DNA of 64,000 bases from Sternotherus odoratus (Eukaryota; Chordata; Testudines; Kinosternidae). Location of the stretch: the NCBI GenBank assembly GCA_032164245.1, contig JAVMKO010000003.1, positions 6,706,651-6,770,650 on the forward strand. The letters run 5' to 3'. Positions within the stretch are counted from its first letter, which is position 1, and every line of letters starts with the position of its first letter. Below are positions 1 through 12,423 of this stretch, in pieces. The position numbers and the translations under genes are program-made. A model generated the notes under the pieces. It was not told the DNA's origin. It did no database searches and saw only the letters and a program-made list of their open reading frames with translations.

Positions 1-19
1 GTCCATGCTGAGACTCTTA

Positions 20-205
20 AGGTACGTCTACATGCCTCCCAGCGTGGTTTGGGCTTACGGGGCGAGCTCTACTGCTCTAAGACTAGCACTTTGATATAGT
101 GAGCTAGTGCCAGCCCTGGAAGCCCAAGTCTCTCATCCTGGGCTGGGAGCCTTGCTGATGGGGGCTGTGGAAATGTCCCCGTAGGTACTACGGCAATACA
201 AATAA
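20..205. mobile_element. possible MITE end and old tail fragment
   Basis: A GGTACGTCTACAT motif near the left edge resembles the terminal repeats of the GTCTACA-type MITEs found elsewhere in this window. The stretch ends in TAGGTACTACGGCAATACAAAT, which resembles the AT-rich tail of an L2/CR1-like 3' end. No clear partner repeat or target duplication is visible, so the boundaries are guesses. Confidence 0.25.
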
Positions 206-224
206 AAACCTTAATGAACTTGAA

Positions 225-372
225 AGGGTCTGGATTGTTCCCATTGTATAGACTGGTCAAACGAAGCAAGAAAAATGAAGTGACTTTGCCCAAAATTACA
301 CAGAGAGTTAGTGGCAGAGTCCTACTTCACCATCCTGGCTCTAATCACTAGACCACACTCTCTCCTAATGCC
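225..372 (-). mobile_element. MIR-type core-SINE fragment
   Basis: Read on the plus strand the segment shows the usual antisense MIR landmarks in order: TTTGCCCAAAATTACACAG, then GTTAGTGGCAGAG, then CACTAGACCACACT. These match the antisense of the MIR core and tRNA-like head. It is diverged, as expected of an old amniote SINE. No function is implied. Confidence 0.6.
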
Positions 373-510
373 ACAATCTAGCAGCCTGTTAATTAAAAGG
401 AAGTTCTGCACCAACTGCGTGCAAATGGGAGGACTAGTTGCTAACTCAAGTGCTAGATAGTTTTAGGAGATCAATACTGACCTCGCCAACCCAGCTAGAG
501 ACTAGATATG

Positions 511-580
511 GGCGTGAATTCCTAGCCATAGAGGAGTCAATAGGAATTTTGCTATTGACTTCAGTGGGGACAGAATTTCC
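511..580. repeat. 70-bp quasi-palindromic ancient repeat, copy 1
   Basis: GTGAATTCCTAGCC, then GAGTCAATAGG, then CTATTGACTTCAGTGG, then GAATTTCCACCC form a degenerate inverted repeat. Four better preserved relatives lie at about 16.1, 20.8, 25.3 and 62.7 kb. They share the order GTGAAAT, then CACTGAAGTCAATGG, then CCATTGACTTCAATGGGG, then ATTTCACC. Confidence 0.5.
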
Positions 581-2929
581 ACCCACGTGACTTGTCAGTA
601 AGATTTCCAGGTGGGGTCTCACTAGAGCCAGCCAGGTGGGAGAGAGCCCCTTCTTGCTCTAAGTTGTAAGTTACCTGCCTAGGCCTGCAGTGAAATTTGA
701 AAGAAGCAAATGGTGGCTTTCTGGGAGAAAGGTGCCATTTCTGGACAACATATCCTGGATTCGTGCATAGGGAAAAACTGCTCTTATCTACCATTTGGTC
801 AGCCATTCCTGGCCCCTTTGTCAAACCCCCGGGGCAGCACCTCCCTTTCTCAAGTGACAAATTTAGCACCAGCTTCCTGCCTCGCCTTACATTCCTTGCA
901 CGGAGGGAAATTATTCCTGGGAATCCCAACATTCTCCCTATGCTACACAATTACAGTGACTGCATTGCCTATGACTGATATCGATCCCTTGGACATGTAC
1001 AACGCACTGTGGTGGTACGTTCCTGCACTGGGCAGGGAAGTACCCCAGGGATGACTCCACAATGTTACCTGTCCTGTAATGACACTAAACCCTTTGGGTA
1101 CCATTATGTTCTCTCTCTTGCAGCTGAAGGAATTGCAATAAGATGAGATATGCAAGTGTTCCTATATGAGTTAATCCTTCCAAAAAATTCTTTCATCTTC
1201 CTAGAAACCTCACACAAGAATTGCAGGCTCCAGCTATGGGTTCTCGCTCTTGAATGGATTTAATCTCTCCTATCAACCACTCGTTTCTCGCTCTTAAGAA
1301 AATGCCAATTTCAAAAGGCAGCACGGCAATGAATCTGCAAGAAGGCCTGAAGAACTCTGCGTAAGCTCCAAAGCTCTTCTCTCTCACCAACAGAAGATGT
1401 CCAATCACAAATATTACCTCACTCACCTTGTCGCTAATATCCTGAGGCCAGCACCACCATAACAATATGCCAACAACTGAAACTCTGAAAAATACAGGGC
1501 TGTGTTTCCTGCTTCAATGCACACGTGCGGATCAGTGGAGCAGGGCCAATTAGCATCAGCAAAGAGTTTGGCCCAAAAACATTTAAAAGAAATGGTGCAG
1601 GCAGGGTCCCACCAAGGATATGACTGGGCTGATTCTGTTCTCTTGCTGGCGTAACCTCGCTGACGTCAGCGAAGTGACTTTTGATTTCTGTTCTCATGGG
1701 TGTAGAATCGGGTCCCCCATATTTCAAGCTACAGAGGGGAATAAGGCAGCAATCCATTTCTCGGTGCAGGAAGGATGAAGACTCCCCACAAATGAATCAG
1801 CAGCGACTGAAGTGTCGGTCAAACCCTAACCCAGAGACTGCATCACTAGATAGATCTGTCAGCAAGCCCTTCTTCCAGCACAGACATGCATGAATGAATA
1901 CCTTAATTATGGCCTTGTATTTAATTGCACTTGACCTTAAGAGTCCAATGATTTATATAAAGAGGCTTAATTCAATTAACACACTCAAGGGGCCTCAGGT
2001 CATGGAACGTGCTGACCTGGTGATGTACGACTTTCAAACAGATCATACACAGCTAGGGTCCAATAGCACCATTCACCTCTGCCTTTTATGCCAGAGTTCA
2101 AGACTCATGTATTTAAACACAAACAGACACCAGCTGTATGCTGAGAGCCTTCCACCTTCCTACAGCTTAGCATTAGATTGGGAGGAAAAAAGGGCTTCTA
2201 TTCCTTCGGCTTCCGAAATACCCAGAGAGACGCAGATGTTTAGCAGAGTGAGGACGTTGTCTGGTAGACCAAAAGCTGAGTCCATGGGGAACCCAATGTG
2301 ATGTCCCGTTGTTGGGATTAAAAGACAACAACAGAGGAGCTGTTAAATCCTGTACTTTGCTAACAACCCTTGGGAGAAGGCACTTGTCTGACTGTATGCG
2401 ATACGCTCTCACACAGGTTGAATCAGGGTCTTTTCACTTGGGGGAATGGCTTTTCCTTTGTGCCGGGTTAACTGCCTGAGTCTGATCTGATAACGTCCAT
2501 GTGAACAGAGAACTTGGCATGTCACGGAAACCTAAGACACATATCAGTAGCCAGCATTTTGCTTCACACCTATGGCTCAGAGCCGGTGGTGTGACCAAGT
2601 GATAATATCCAATCATAGCCCAATAAGGATTGGTCAAGCAATAGTCACCTATTAAGATAGCCAGTTGTGACACGGGTCAGGCATCATTCCCATGGTCATG
2701 GTGAAGCCTCTTCAAAGCCACACACCTTGCCCCATGACCACCACCACAAAGCAGGGCAGAGTATTTGTCCTCACTGAAAGCACCTGGGAGATTTGAGGAT
2801 TCAGGAATTAGCCAAGGTGCTGTCAACTGTTTCTATGCGAGGCTCCTGGCTCTGTTTGGGCCTGTAGTTCCTGAAAGCTAGAGAACCACTCACCTACGCA
2901 GATGTAGACGGCAGCGAACAAGCTGGAGC
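581..2929. other. no recognised feature
   Basis: I see no repeat family, gene or RNA I can name here. Frames of 90-135 codons occur on both strands, but they overlap each other, lack recognisable domains and look like chance frames. Confidence 0.4.
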
Positions 2930-3360
2930 AGAGGTCTTCAAACTGTGGTGTGCGCCCCAAACGGGGACAAAGAGGAATGCCCAGGTGGGGGCCTGGGCCA
3001 GCCCCCATATGGGGTAGGAAGAGTGCCCCACTAAGCCTCTCCCTGGCCCCAGCTCTGCTCCGGTCCCACCCCCATCCATGTGCTGAGCTCCCGGCCCCGC
3101 GCCTGACCCTGTCCCTACCCTCAGCGCGGCCAACAGCCGTGCGCCAGCTCCCAGCCCTGGCCCACTGACCCGTTCCTGGCCCAGGGCTGAGGCTGGAGGG
3201 GAGGCCAGGAGTGGAGCTGCACCTGGCTGTGGGCTGGCTGCCAGCCCCCACCCCAGCCCCTGGCCACAGCCCCACATTTCCCCCAGCCTCAGCCCCCTTA
3301 CCTCTGTCTGCCCCCCCGGAGCTGGGGCCAGGAGCTGGTCGTCTCAGGTCAGCCATGACA
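2930..3360. mobile_element. GC-rich hAT-like remnant, one end only
   Basis: CAGAGGTCTTCAAACTGTGG at the left matches the usual hAT-type terminal motif (CAGNGGTNNNCAAAC). It is followed by about 400 bp of GC-rich, C-biased sequence with short repeated CAGCCC and GGCCCAG words. I found no matching right end or 8-bp duplication. The long frames through it (up to 177 codons, minus strand) are low-complexity Gly/Ala/Pro-rich and not believable genes. Confidence 0.35.
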
Positions 3361-4291
3361 AGAACTAGTCTGCGGCCTCACAGGAAGCCTTGGCTGAGAC
3401 ACCCAGGGCTGAATGGGCAATGAACCCCTCTCTCAGCCACAGAGGGAGTGCCCCAAAATGTGACTGGCGAACACCCTCCGTCAACGCATTCCAAGTGTTA
3501 GCCGTACAAATCACCGAGCAACCTGGGGGAGGAGTTTTTTGGGTGTGTTCCCCCTTCCCCCCGCACTGGGACTGACAGCAGATGGGCAGCCTTTTGCCAA
3601 GAGCACAGCCGCAGGCAGCACATTGTCACAGGCTGACTTGAAGCCTGGCTTTAGCGACTGGGTAGGAGGCCTATTGAAGAGAATGAACATTAGACCTGGC
3701 TGAAGATCGCTCTATTCCCGTACACCGTCAGCCCGGCTGTGGACACCTGACAGGCCTAAGTCACAGACCCTGTTGACTGGGTATTGCCACTGGCTCCTCC
3801 CAACCGGAGTAGGATGCTAAGGCTCCACTTGATCAAAAGCCAACACTGTGTCCTGTTCTCCCTAAACCTCCCACCCCAAGAAACGGGCTCGCTACATTCA
3901 TTTCCAGGACAAGCTGCAGCAAAAGCGGCTCTGTGCTCTTCCAGAGAGGTGCTGAGCATCTCTAATGAATAGCTGAACAGTCCCCAATTTGCAGTGGGAG
4001 TCAAGGGCACTCAGTCCCTCGGGCCTCAAATGGCTACTATTTAAAGAAGAGCGTTAAGAATGACACACTGTATATTTTTTGTGCAATTGCGGCACAAACA
4101 GGCCTGCCACTACAAAGAGCAGCACACCCCAGCAGGTGTATTAGGTATTATTGATAATGCACAGAACACAGGGGTTGCTAGACTGGGGAGATAGCCAATA
4201 GCCGATCTCAGACAGTGACTAGCACCGAATGCTTGAGGGGAAGGTGCAAGAACCCCACCGTAGCAGATGTGGGACAATCTGCTCCACATAT
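3361..4291. other. no recognised feature
   Basis: Unique-looking sequence. The frames between 3.75 and 4.0 kb on both strands overlap and carry no domain that I recognise. Confidence 0.4.
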
Positions 4292-4293
4292 TA

Positions 4294-4714
4294 CAGTAAA
4301 ACCTCCATTTAATGGACTAATTCGGGCGAGGGGGTGTCCGTTAAATCAAAAAGTCCGTTATTTAATAATAAAAAAAACCACGAGCTGTCAGAGCAGCAGC
4401 CCGCCTGCCACAGGGTCGGGGCGGCAGCTCCGCAGCCCGCCCGCTGCCCGGACCCGGGCGGCAGCCGGGAGCCGTCAGCCAGCCCGCCTGCTGGCGGGAC
4501 TCGGGCGGGAGCCGGGAGCTGGCAGCCCGCCCGCTGGTGGGACTCGGGCGGGAGCCGTCAGCCAGCCCGCTCGCTGCCTGGACCCGGGCGGCAGCCGGGA
4601 GCCGGCAGCCAGCCCCCGAGAAATGGATTTCGGATGCATTAGACTTGCTCAGAAATTTTGTCCGTTGCATCCGAAGTCCATTAAATCGAGGTCCGTTAAA
4701 TCGAGGGTTTACTG
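4294..4714. mobile_element. Tc1/mariner-pogo-like non-autonomous transposon, copy 1
   Basis: The left end CAGTAAAACCTCCATTTAA pairs with the right end TCGAGGGTTTACTG as imperfect terminal inverted repeats. The element is flanked by TA at 4292-4293 and 4715-4716, the duplication expected of Tc1/mariner and pogo elements. Subterminal GTCCGTTAAATC words recur at both ends. The 421-bp body is filled with GC-rich tandem units and has no transposase. A second copy, 466 bp, lies at 55730-56195. Confidence 0.85.
4430..4620. repeat. GC-rich tandem repeat inside the transposon
   Basis: Units built on GGGCGGCAGCCGGGAGCC and GTCAGCCAGCCCGCC recur about three to four times. The related copy at 55.8-56.1 kb has the same kind of units in a different arrangement, so the array has changed length since the copies separated. 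The 100-170-codon Ala/Gly/Pro/Arg-rich frames here come from the repeat. Confidence 0.7.
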
Positions 4715-4924
4715 TACTTTGTATTCATCCTGATCTCGAATAGCTAGAGAATGGTTTAAACCCCGAAACAGGAAATTTTAGTATCCCTTCCAGGAGGTTT
4801 GTTAGCAACGACCGTTATAATTCTGGATGTTCTTGCTATCCACAGAAGCATCCAATCCCTTTCTGAATCTTGCTAAACTCTAGGTCTCAGCGACATCTTG
4901 TGGCAATGAGTCCCACAGGAAGAA

Positions 4925-5045
4925 GGTGAGGAAGAGACTCAGCTAAAGCCGAAGATAGAGACCCGTGTTAGAACTGGGATTAGAATTCAGGACCTCCTCA
5001 CTTCCAGTCCTCCATTCAGACCACGATCCTTGACAACACGTCTCC
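4925..5045 (-). mobile_element. MIR-type SINE fragment
   Basis: The plus strand reads like the antisense of a MIR head, with GAACTGGGATTAGAATTCAGG followed by a diverged C/T-rich box. The match is weak to moderate. Confidence 0.4.
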
Positions 5046-5194
5046 TTCTTACCATGTTATAAAACAAAGGAATTGCTTTGGCAGGAAGGCTTTACTGCTG
5101 TCCTCCCTCTAGAAGCTGCCCACCCCAGCTCATTGCAACCAAAGCTTTAAAAAAAATGCCAGTGTTCGAACACAAGCTTTCGCTACAGAAGATG

Positions 5195-5335
5195 AGCATG
5201 TGGTTAAACCATGGACCTGGGATGTGCCTATACAATGCCTAACACAATGGGGCCAGGACTATCTCTTACTATGGGTCTGTGCAGTGCCTAGCACTATGGG
5301 GCCAGTAGGGGCTACCATAGTACAAACAACAATAA
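5195..5335 (+). repeat. L2/CR1-like 3' tail with an internal duplication
   Basis: Two near copies, AATGCCTAACACAATGGGG and AGTGCCTAGCACTATGGGG, lie about 60 bp apart. They are followed by GGGGCTACCATAGTACAAAC and an AT-rich tail. The CTAGCACNATGGGG word is typical of old amniote L2-like or MIR-like 3' ends. The family assignment is tentative. Confidence 0.4.
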
Positions 5336-5834
5336 TTTTGGAATCCTCAGCATCTATAGAGGGCAGGGGTATAAATAGTTATGGGGACAGACAGACAGAC
5401 AGGGGAGGCCTTCAAGACCAGGGTGAAACGCCCATTGAATTTGATCCAAGGAGAGCAGTTCAGAAGCTGATAACCGGGGGCATGGAGAAGACTGGAGGGA
5501 TGGGGAAGGGAAGAGGGGATTCAATAACCTGATTTCTTTCCAGGAAATCGTACAACAGTGGAAAGAAATCCAGAAATGAGAAATTTCACAAAGGACATGT
5601 TCGGCATACAACTGGTCTCGTTCTGTTTCCATGGTGATGGCTACAAATCTGTGTCAGCCACAATACACTCTGGAGTTCCTACAATTGAAAAAAGGGGAAA
5701 GAAGTGAGGGAATCCTTTGTACCGTTTGCCTTTGCTGCTCCTCTTGTTTTAGCGCATGTGGGCTTTTACGAGCATGATCCCAGTTGACGTAGCGCTTCTA
5801 TAGAGGCCTCAGCCACCATTCATACTATCTATCT

Positions 5835-6062
5835 TAGGCATTTATACGGTCCTTGTCAGCACAGTACCTGAGCAGCTCACTCGCTTTAACTAACTAATTC
5901 CCCGTGAGGTAGGAAAGTGCCGTTATCCCCATTTTATTGGTGAATAATCAAGGCCCTGAAACACTAAATGATCTGCCCAAAGTCAGCCAGGAGAACTCTG
6001 GCAAAACAGGGAATCGAACCCACGTCCTAGGCTCGTGAGATCCTTCCAGCGAGGCAGGAGTG
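5835..6062 (-). mobile_element. MIR core-SINE, long copy
   Basis: On the plus strand the antisense MIR order is clear: CCCCGTGAGGTAGGAAAG, ATCCCCATTTTATTGG, CTGCCCAAAGTCAGCC, then GGGAATCGAACCCACGTCC. This covers most of a MIR, including the tRNA-derived box region. Confidence 0.7.
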
Positions 6063-7171
6063 AGGGCTGTGATACAAGGAACAACAGAAATCAAATTCAA
6101 AGCGTTTCACAGGGATCTCCCTCCTCCTCCTCCATAAATGGCATTTTTAATCTCTCATCCATTCCTTTGATTTTTCCTCAGTGTGGTTATATTGGCACAG
6201 TTCTGCTACTGTAAAAATATACAAATTGTTCTCTTACCACATTTCGTGTGAGAGAGAACATATGTGTGCAAAAGAAAGGGACTGCAGCTAATTAATCAGC
6301 AGAGGGATTAGCGCATAAAAGGATTCGGAAACTCTGGTGAAGAAAGCAGACAGGATGCTAGGGAAAGATGCTATCCAAAGCAGCAGGGTCGGGTAGCAGA
6401 CTTCACCTATTGGTCTCCACACTGTAGCCTGGTGGGGACGATAAAGGAGGAACTTGAGGTTATTTGTAATAAAACCTCCCAAAAGATTGTTAGGCTAGGC
6501 ACCGCCTCATCAGCTATAGTGGGGAAAATTTTGCCACGGTGAAACCTACCGCCTCCCGGGGGTCACTGACTTAAGAAATAGGACAGCGTGAACCCTAAAA
6601 AGAACACGCGTTGGATCAGTCCCCAAATTTGCACCTAAGAAAAGTCCAGGAGCCTCCTATTGCATGGATGTTTTGATGTCTGAAGGCTCCAGGGATAAGT
6701 CAGTCGCAGGGGTCTCCACCTTTAAGCCAGATAGCAACTGTGAAAAAAAACAGGATGGGGAAAGGGTAATAGACACCTATATAAGAAAAAGTCCCAACAC
6801 ACAGGACTGTCCCTTTAAAAACAGGACATCTGGTCACCCTATGCAGAGGCCCACTTTGACAGCTTTCACTCCTGGAAGCACGAGCTCCGGGAAGCAGCAC
6901 GGCACAAGCAGCCAGGATTCCAATCAGAGAACTTCACATGATCAGTGCTTCTGGAAACCAGGCCCTGTGTGTCTCCAACCTGGTGCTGACCGAGCCTTCC
7001 AAAGAAGGTCATTGGAATCTGATCCTAAGGAAGTCGCTCAGTAGATGCTGGAACGAAGGATGTGGGAGGTGTTGCCGCACCCTCTGGCTTGAAGTGGTTT
7101 CCGTTATCAATGGGCTTTGCAGTTTGGTTCAATGGCTCTTGGCACCTCTACTGTAAAAATTGTTCCAGCCC
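6063..7171. other. no recognised feature
   Basis: No repeat or gene assigned. The 126-codon plus-strand frame at 6664-7044 has no domain or repeat signature that I know, and the sequence around it shows no convincing exon structure. Confidence 0.35.
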
Positions 7172-7179
7172 CCCTGAGT

Positions 7180-7582
7180 TATAGGTGCTGACTCCATGGG
7201 TGCTCTGGATCTGGAGCACCCATGGAGAAAAATTAGTGGGTGCCCTGCACCCACCAGCAGCCAAGCTCCCCGCCCCACCTCCTTCTCTGCCTCCTTCCCT
7301 GCTTCCTCCCCTGAGTGCACTGCATCCCCGCTCCTCCATCTACCTCCCAGAGCTTGCCGCTGCCAAACAGCTGTAGCAAGCTCCAAGAGGGAGGGAGGGG
7401 GGAGGAGCATGAATGTGGCGCGCTCAGGGGAGGAGGCAGGGAAGAAGTGGGGACGGGGCGGGGATTTGGGGATGGAGTTGGAATAGGGACAGGGAGGGGG
7501 TGGGGCAGGAGTGGAGTAGGGGTGTGGCTGGGGGCAAAGGGGGTCGAGCATCCACCGGTACCAGAAGAAGTTGGCACCTATG
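7180..7582. mobile_element. hAT non-autonomous element with perfect 8-bp TSD
   Basis: The left end TATAGGTGCTGACTCC and right end GTTGGCACCTATG are terminal inverted repeats. They are flanked by the identical 8-bp direct repeat CCCTGAGT at 7172-7179 and 7583-7590, the duplication length of hAT transposons. The 403-bp body has no transposase. Its middle is a polypyrimidine stretch followed by a polypurine stretch that forms an imperfect long hairpin. All frames of 60-140 codons here are shadows of this low-complexity sequence. Sharing the CATAGGTG-type end, the element at 58744-59111 is a relative. Confidence 0.85.
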
Positions 7583-7590
7583 CCCTGAGT

Positions 7591-8149
7591 TGCTCAGGTC
7601 GTGGGTAGAAAACAAGGCTCTATCCACATGGAGGCTGGGATCAGCATTCAAGAACAACTGCAAACTCAGCGGGTAGCGTCCAAGCTCCACATGGTTACAG
7701 ACTGTGCGCAGGAAGCTTAGGAGAACGCTGATGCTGCCGTAGTGGCTTAAACAAATGCATAAATTACTAACCTGACATCCCTGCCTACGCAAGACACTGA
7801 AACCATGATAGCTCCAGTTGAACTTGCAGCATAGCGGCTACCATGGTTCAGCTCCCGGTGCAGACGGAGCCTTAATGTCAAAAGAGAGATTTCCTGGGAA
7901 TCTACTGACCTGACCAGTTTGTTCATTTCCAGCAATTTGGCAATAAATCATCCTCAGATGCACAGAGCAGGAGAAGAGCATAAATCACGGCAATGATGAT
8001 GATGGAGAAACAAAAGCTCTAGACAAGCTCAATTATCACCGGGGCTCGTTCTCCCTAGCAGGGGAGACTGGAGGTTGCCACTTGATTGCAAGGATTTATC
8101 CACATAGGAAAACTCCCAGGATACTCCAGTAAAGGGATTCCACCCACCA
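7591..8149. other. no recognised feature
   Basis: Nothing that I can name. The frames are short and overlapping. Confidence 0.4.
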
Positions 8150-8650
8150 CAAGTGCGCCTCCTGGTGGCTAAGTCTGGGAATTAGCTCTGACCCTATTGG
8201 GCATCCTCTGCTGTCTGTCGCTCGCAATGTGGCCTCTTTCTCTCTCTCTCTGCTCCCCCTTTGTGACTCATCCCTCTGACCCTCCCTTCTGGGGTAATAA
8301 AGCCCCACTGGACAAGCTGTCTGGACACTGTCTCAGATGCTCCACATTCCAAGTCTCCAGATTCTGGGCTGCTTTCGCAGTAGTTGGTAGGGGGACCCAA
8401 GTCCTTCCTCACCTCTGGGTTCCAGCCCAGGGACACTATAACCAGCAGCCAAGGTCAGCACAGTCCCCCTCCTTACAGCTGTTTCCCTGGGCTTCTTCCT
8501 ACCCAGCCTTTCTCAGGGTTTCTTCCCTGTAACTTCCTTGGGTTGACCCTTCTTTCAGGTCTAGGATTCCTGAGCTTATCCTACCTGCTGGTGTCCTCTC
8601 AGACCACATTAACCTCATCAGGGTCTGGGTGGGGTAAGCACCCCATTACA
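8150..8650 (-). mobile_element. probable LTR, minus orientation
   Basis: Read on the minus strand it starts with TGTAATGGGGTG and contains GCTTTATTACCCC and several CCCAGG/GAACCCAG words. These resemble turtle Gypsy-type LTRs, including the one at 38586-39309, which starts TGTCGTGGGGTGG. The far boundary and target duplication are not resolved. Chance frames of up to 111 codons overlap it. Confidence 0.4.
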
Positions 8651-10801
8651 ACTCCATTTATCTAAATACCCTCCCCCACAAATACCCATTAACTTTGGCA
8701 GAAGATTTAGCTGCATGGGGGTATTTCTGGACAGAAGACTAAAAAAATGGCCCATTGAGACGGCTGCTTGGAAGAAAATCTCCTAGGTCTGTGCTTTCCA
8801 GGAAGACATGGATATGAAAGAGAACCATACATAGCAGTGACAATAATAACAGACTGACCATACAATGCCTAATTCATTAATCAGTTCCGTGGAATAAGGC
8901 TGTTCCATAGGGGTGAAATTACAGAGCTAACTGCGGTGAAGTGTCAAATAGGTTACCCCTTGGTTAAAGGTCTAAATGTGCATGGAGGATGTATTTAAAT
9001 GGTACGACTATCTGTAGGGAAATTAATCACAGATACATTCCCAGTCAGGTGTATTTTTAATGCTATTTGATCACTGTTTAAAAAGACAAAAAAAAAAACC
9101 CCAACAACTGTAACTCATTTTAAAACAGGAAATTAAATGCATCACCATAACGACTTTCAAGAGTATGTCGGCTATGTGTTCCCTTCCTAAGAAAGGGAGT
9201 TTTGCTGAATTCAGGATTTTCCTCCTCAGAGAAACATAGCTGAAAGGACCACTAATAGAAAAAAATGTAAACAAGGATCCTAGACTTAAGCCTTTTCAAC
9301 GGAGGAGAAAGAGCGCCTTGCTTTGACTAATGAGCAGTGTTCTACACTAGATATGCACTGCAGTCATTTGCTAATTAATTTGTTAATATTTGCAAAGCAG
9401 TTTCAAAGATGCGAAGCATTCAATATAAATGCTAAATAAAGAGTCATAAATAATCCTCAGCACAAAGATCTCCGAGCACTTCGGGCCTTGGCAAGGGGGG
9501 TGCTCACTTCGTGTCCCCAACCGGGACCCCTCTGCTCAAACCTGTGGCTTGTAACCTGCAGTAACATCTACCAGATCCAGTTGTGCTAGATCCTAGGAAG
9601 ACCGTGGACCTTGCCCATGTAACTGTAAGAGCTCCAGGCTGTAGCCACTTTCAACATATTGCTGCCAGATCCTTACAGGATCCAGACACCAGTCCATTGT
9701 CCACTTCTTGCTTCCAATTCAGAGTTCCAAATGGCTCCTGGGTGTACCATAAAACCTCCCTGTTCTGGTCTGCAGGCACTCATCAGCCTCTGTTGCCAGC
9801 CCCATCAGAGCTTGGGGTAGGGGAGTGATAGGGAAATCACTCTTCTCTACTCCCTCAGCCTGGACTCTTCTGTAGATTATATGACTCCTTGATGGGCTAT
9901 AAAACAACCAGATGCATGCTGCAGCCATTCTCTAGCTACCACCAGAGTACAAAAGGACCTGGCTAAGTATGTGTGTGGGAAGGGACTGCTCTATACATAG
10001 CTGGAAGGCCTTCACATATCTCATTACTATATCACAGGCTTCTTTCTCATAGCTACCCTTCTGCCATCTGCATTTCTTCTTGCCTCCTGCCCTTTTTATG
10101 ATCCTTCCTTAAGCCTCACCATTCCCCTCCCTTAAGCAGCTTTATGACTATATACAGATGCCAGCCCCCTCCAAAAAGAAATGAGCTGTAATGAGGGGAG
10201 AGCCTTTCTTCATGCTCTCTGCCCTCCTACAGCAAACCCCATTCATTGGGGATTTGAGTGAATTGCCGGATTTAGTGGCGCCAGGGCCATCAGATAGAGT
10301 GGGAGAGGGAGGGGGAAACCTCAAGCAAGTGCCCAACCCTACTGCAACATAGTTTTGCTATTAACCAATTCATATGACTTTTTACTTCACCATCCGGAGA
10401 TTTGTCCGATGCACAGAAGTCATTACCCTGCCTATGCTGATGCAACATGTAAAAATATGCCATCCCACTCCACCCTGTCAAAATGCCTTCTGAGTATCTA
10501 AAGACTCAGCCGCCACAGGCATTTTGTCCTTAGACCTGATGGACTCTTATCTAGTTGCAAGAGCAAGTGTCAGACCTGCTAGATTCTAGTTCTTCCATAG
10601 ACTTATTCCAATGATTTGTATAACAGTAACAATCTGAGGACACAATTGAGATCAGGGCCCCATTGAGCAAGGTCAGTGTTACCAACTCTCATGGTCTTTG
10701 ATGTTTTTCTTACAAATCCATAAGAATCTCAACTTTCATTGAACATTTTTTAAAAGGTTACATAGTTGGGGAGAAAAATCTTGAAAATCTGACCCAAGTG
10801 C
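8651..10801. other. no recognised feature
   Basis: No repeat family or gene that I can support in this 2.1-kb stretch. It includes an AT-rich segment around 8.9-9.4 kb. Confidence 0.4.
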
Positions 10802-10808
10802 AACCTAA

Positions 10809-11219
10809 GAACATAAGAACATAAGAACGGCCATACTGGGTCAGACCAAAGGTCCATCTAGCCCAGCATCCTGTCTACCGACAGTGGCCAATGCCAGGTG
10901 CCCCGGAGTGAGTGAACCTAACAGGTATGATCGAGCGATCTCTCTCCTGCCATCCATCACCCCCCTCTGACAGACAGAGGCTAGGGACACCATTCATTAC
11001 CTATCCCGGCTAATAGCCATTTATGGACTTAGCCTCCATGAATTTATCCAGCTCTCTTTTAAACCCTGTTATAGTCCTAGCCTTCACAGCCTCCTCAGGT
11101 AAGGAGTTCCACAGGTTGACTGTGCGCTGTGTGAAGAAGAACTTCCTTTTATTTGTTTTAAACCTGCTGCACGCCAATTTCATTGAGTGGTCCCTAGTTC
11201 TTCTATTTTGGGAACAAGT
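10809..11219 (-). mobile_element. CR1 LINE 3' end, 5' truncated
   Basis: The minus strand encodes the C-terminus of a CR1 ORF2, with the signature FFTQRTVNLWNSLPEE followed by KRELDKFMEAKSI and a stop. A 3' untranslated region and a short repeated tail follow (AACATAAG units on the plus strand). The plus-strand head GCCATACTGGGTCAGACC is typical of turtle CR1 tails. AACCTAA on both sides (10802-10808 and 11220-11226) is a likely 7-bp target duplication. The copy is about 410 bp and cannot move by itself. Confidence 0.85.
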
Positions 11220-11226
11220 AACCTAA

Positions 11227-12335
11227 ACACTCAAATATCTGAAGGATAATAAGGAGAACCTAATATTTATTATTTTCTAAAAATCTCAATTTTCAAGCCA
11301 ATCTCACGGGGTTGGCAAAACTGGCCACTGTAGATATATACAATATAGCTCTGCCCTCAAAAGCATACTATCTAAATAGACAGACAAAGAAATTGTTATT
11401 AGTAGGTCTGGTCGAACATTTTACATCAAAACCTTTATTTTTGACAGAAAATTGGGGTTTTGATTAAACAAAAATCATAATGAAAAAGGTCTGCTTTCCG
11501 TGAAAAATGTAAGTTATTCAGCTAACAAACAAACATCAAAAACTAAAATATTTTGGTTTGAGATACTGCCGCAGCGTTTCACGGGTGTTGTAGTTTGGGT
11601 CCTTCATGTCCCCATTCTCTCTGGACTAGGGTTCCCAGATGGACCACATCTCCCATGATCCCCATGTCCTCAGTCCAAAAGACAGTGAGGAGTCATGGCA
11701 GAAGTAGGCTTGATGATGAGGGGAAAATAGCCAGGAGAAGTTTTATGTTAACCTGCTATCCAGAACCAAATGCCTGGCTTTAGGATTGTATCAATTAACC
11801 CTATTTTTAGGGTTGGAGGAATCCTATAGTCCACAGCTCATTCAGACATTTCCCTGAGAAAAGCCATTAACATATCTTTATATTCTTTTTTTGTTAAGCG
11901 CCTCCAGGAATCAGTCAGGGCCCAGAATCCTACTGATTTTCAAGGACTGGATTGCTTCCAGCATTCCCTCTGCATTTATGCTCCTATCCAGCTGAGGGTT
12001 TTTTTGTTCTTCAGTTTTCTGCGGGAGGTCAGTTGCCTCAAATGAACCCCGTTGTATTCCACCAGACTCATGCTATTATTATCCTCCCCACTGTAGAAAT
12101 TCCTGAACAGAAGGTTTAAAAAGCATAATGTATTTCTTCATTTGTAACTACATCCCTGTTGTTATTAGCAGCCAGGATAGTCAGCATCTTATTATAATTT
12201 TCCATGTGATTAAGCCTATCAGCTAATAATTTCCCTGTCCTCCCCACCCCTCCAGAGTTGCAAAAGCTCCGGCATAGCATCTGCTGCTTCTTCACCTTGT
12301 TTATTTCACATTTCATTAGTGTTTAGTTTTGCAGC
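11227..12335. other. no recognised feature
   Basis: AT-rich sequence with no assigned family. A TTTTGACAAAA-like stretch at 11.4-11.5 kb may belong to an old repeat, but I cannot name it. Confidence 0.35.
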
Positions 12336-12423
12336 TTGTTAAGAGCTCTGTGTAAGGGGCCACTTGTCGGAAGCCATTTGCATCGCACGACGTTTGCAGA
12401 TGACACCAAGCTGCTAGGAGATT
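12336..12423 (+). pseudogene. CR1-like RT catalytic-box fragment on the plus strand
   Basis: The plus strand reads TFADDTKLLGDS, the A/FxDD catalytic box of CR1-type reverse transcriptases. It abuts the minus-strand CR1 copy that begins at about 12424. Only some 30 codons are recognisable. It is either a piece of a second CR1 insertion or an inverted piece of the same one. The junction shows GGAGATTCCACAACC, in which both parts can claim the middle bases. Confidence 0.5.

Noticed and set aside
2823..3356. 177-codon minus-strand frame
   Set aside because: GC-rich low-complexity hAT-like DNA with equal open frames on the other strand and no recognisable domain.
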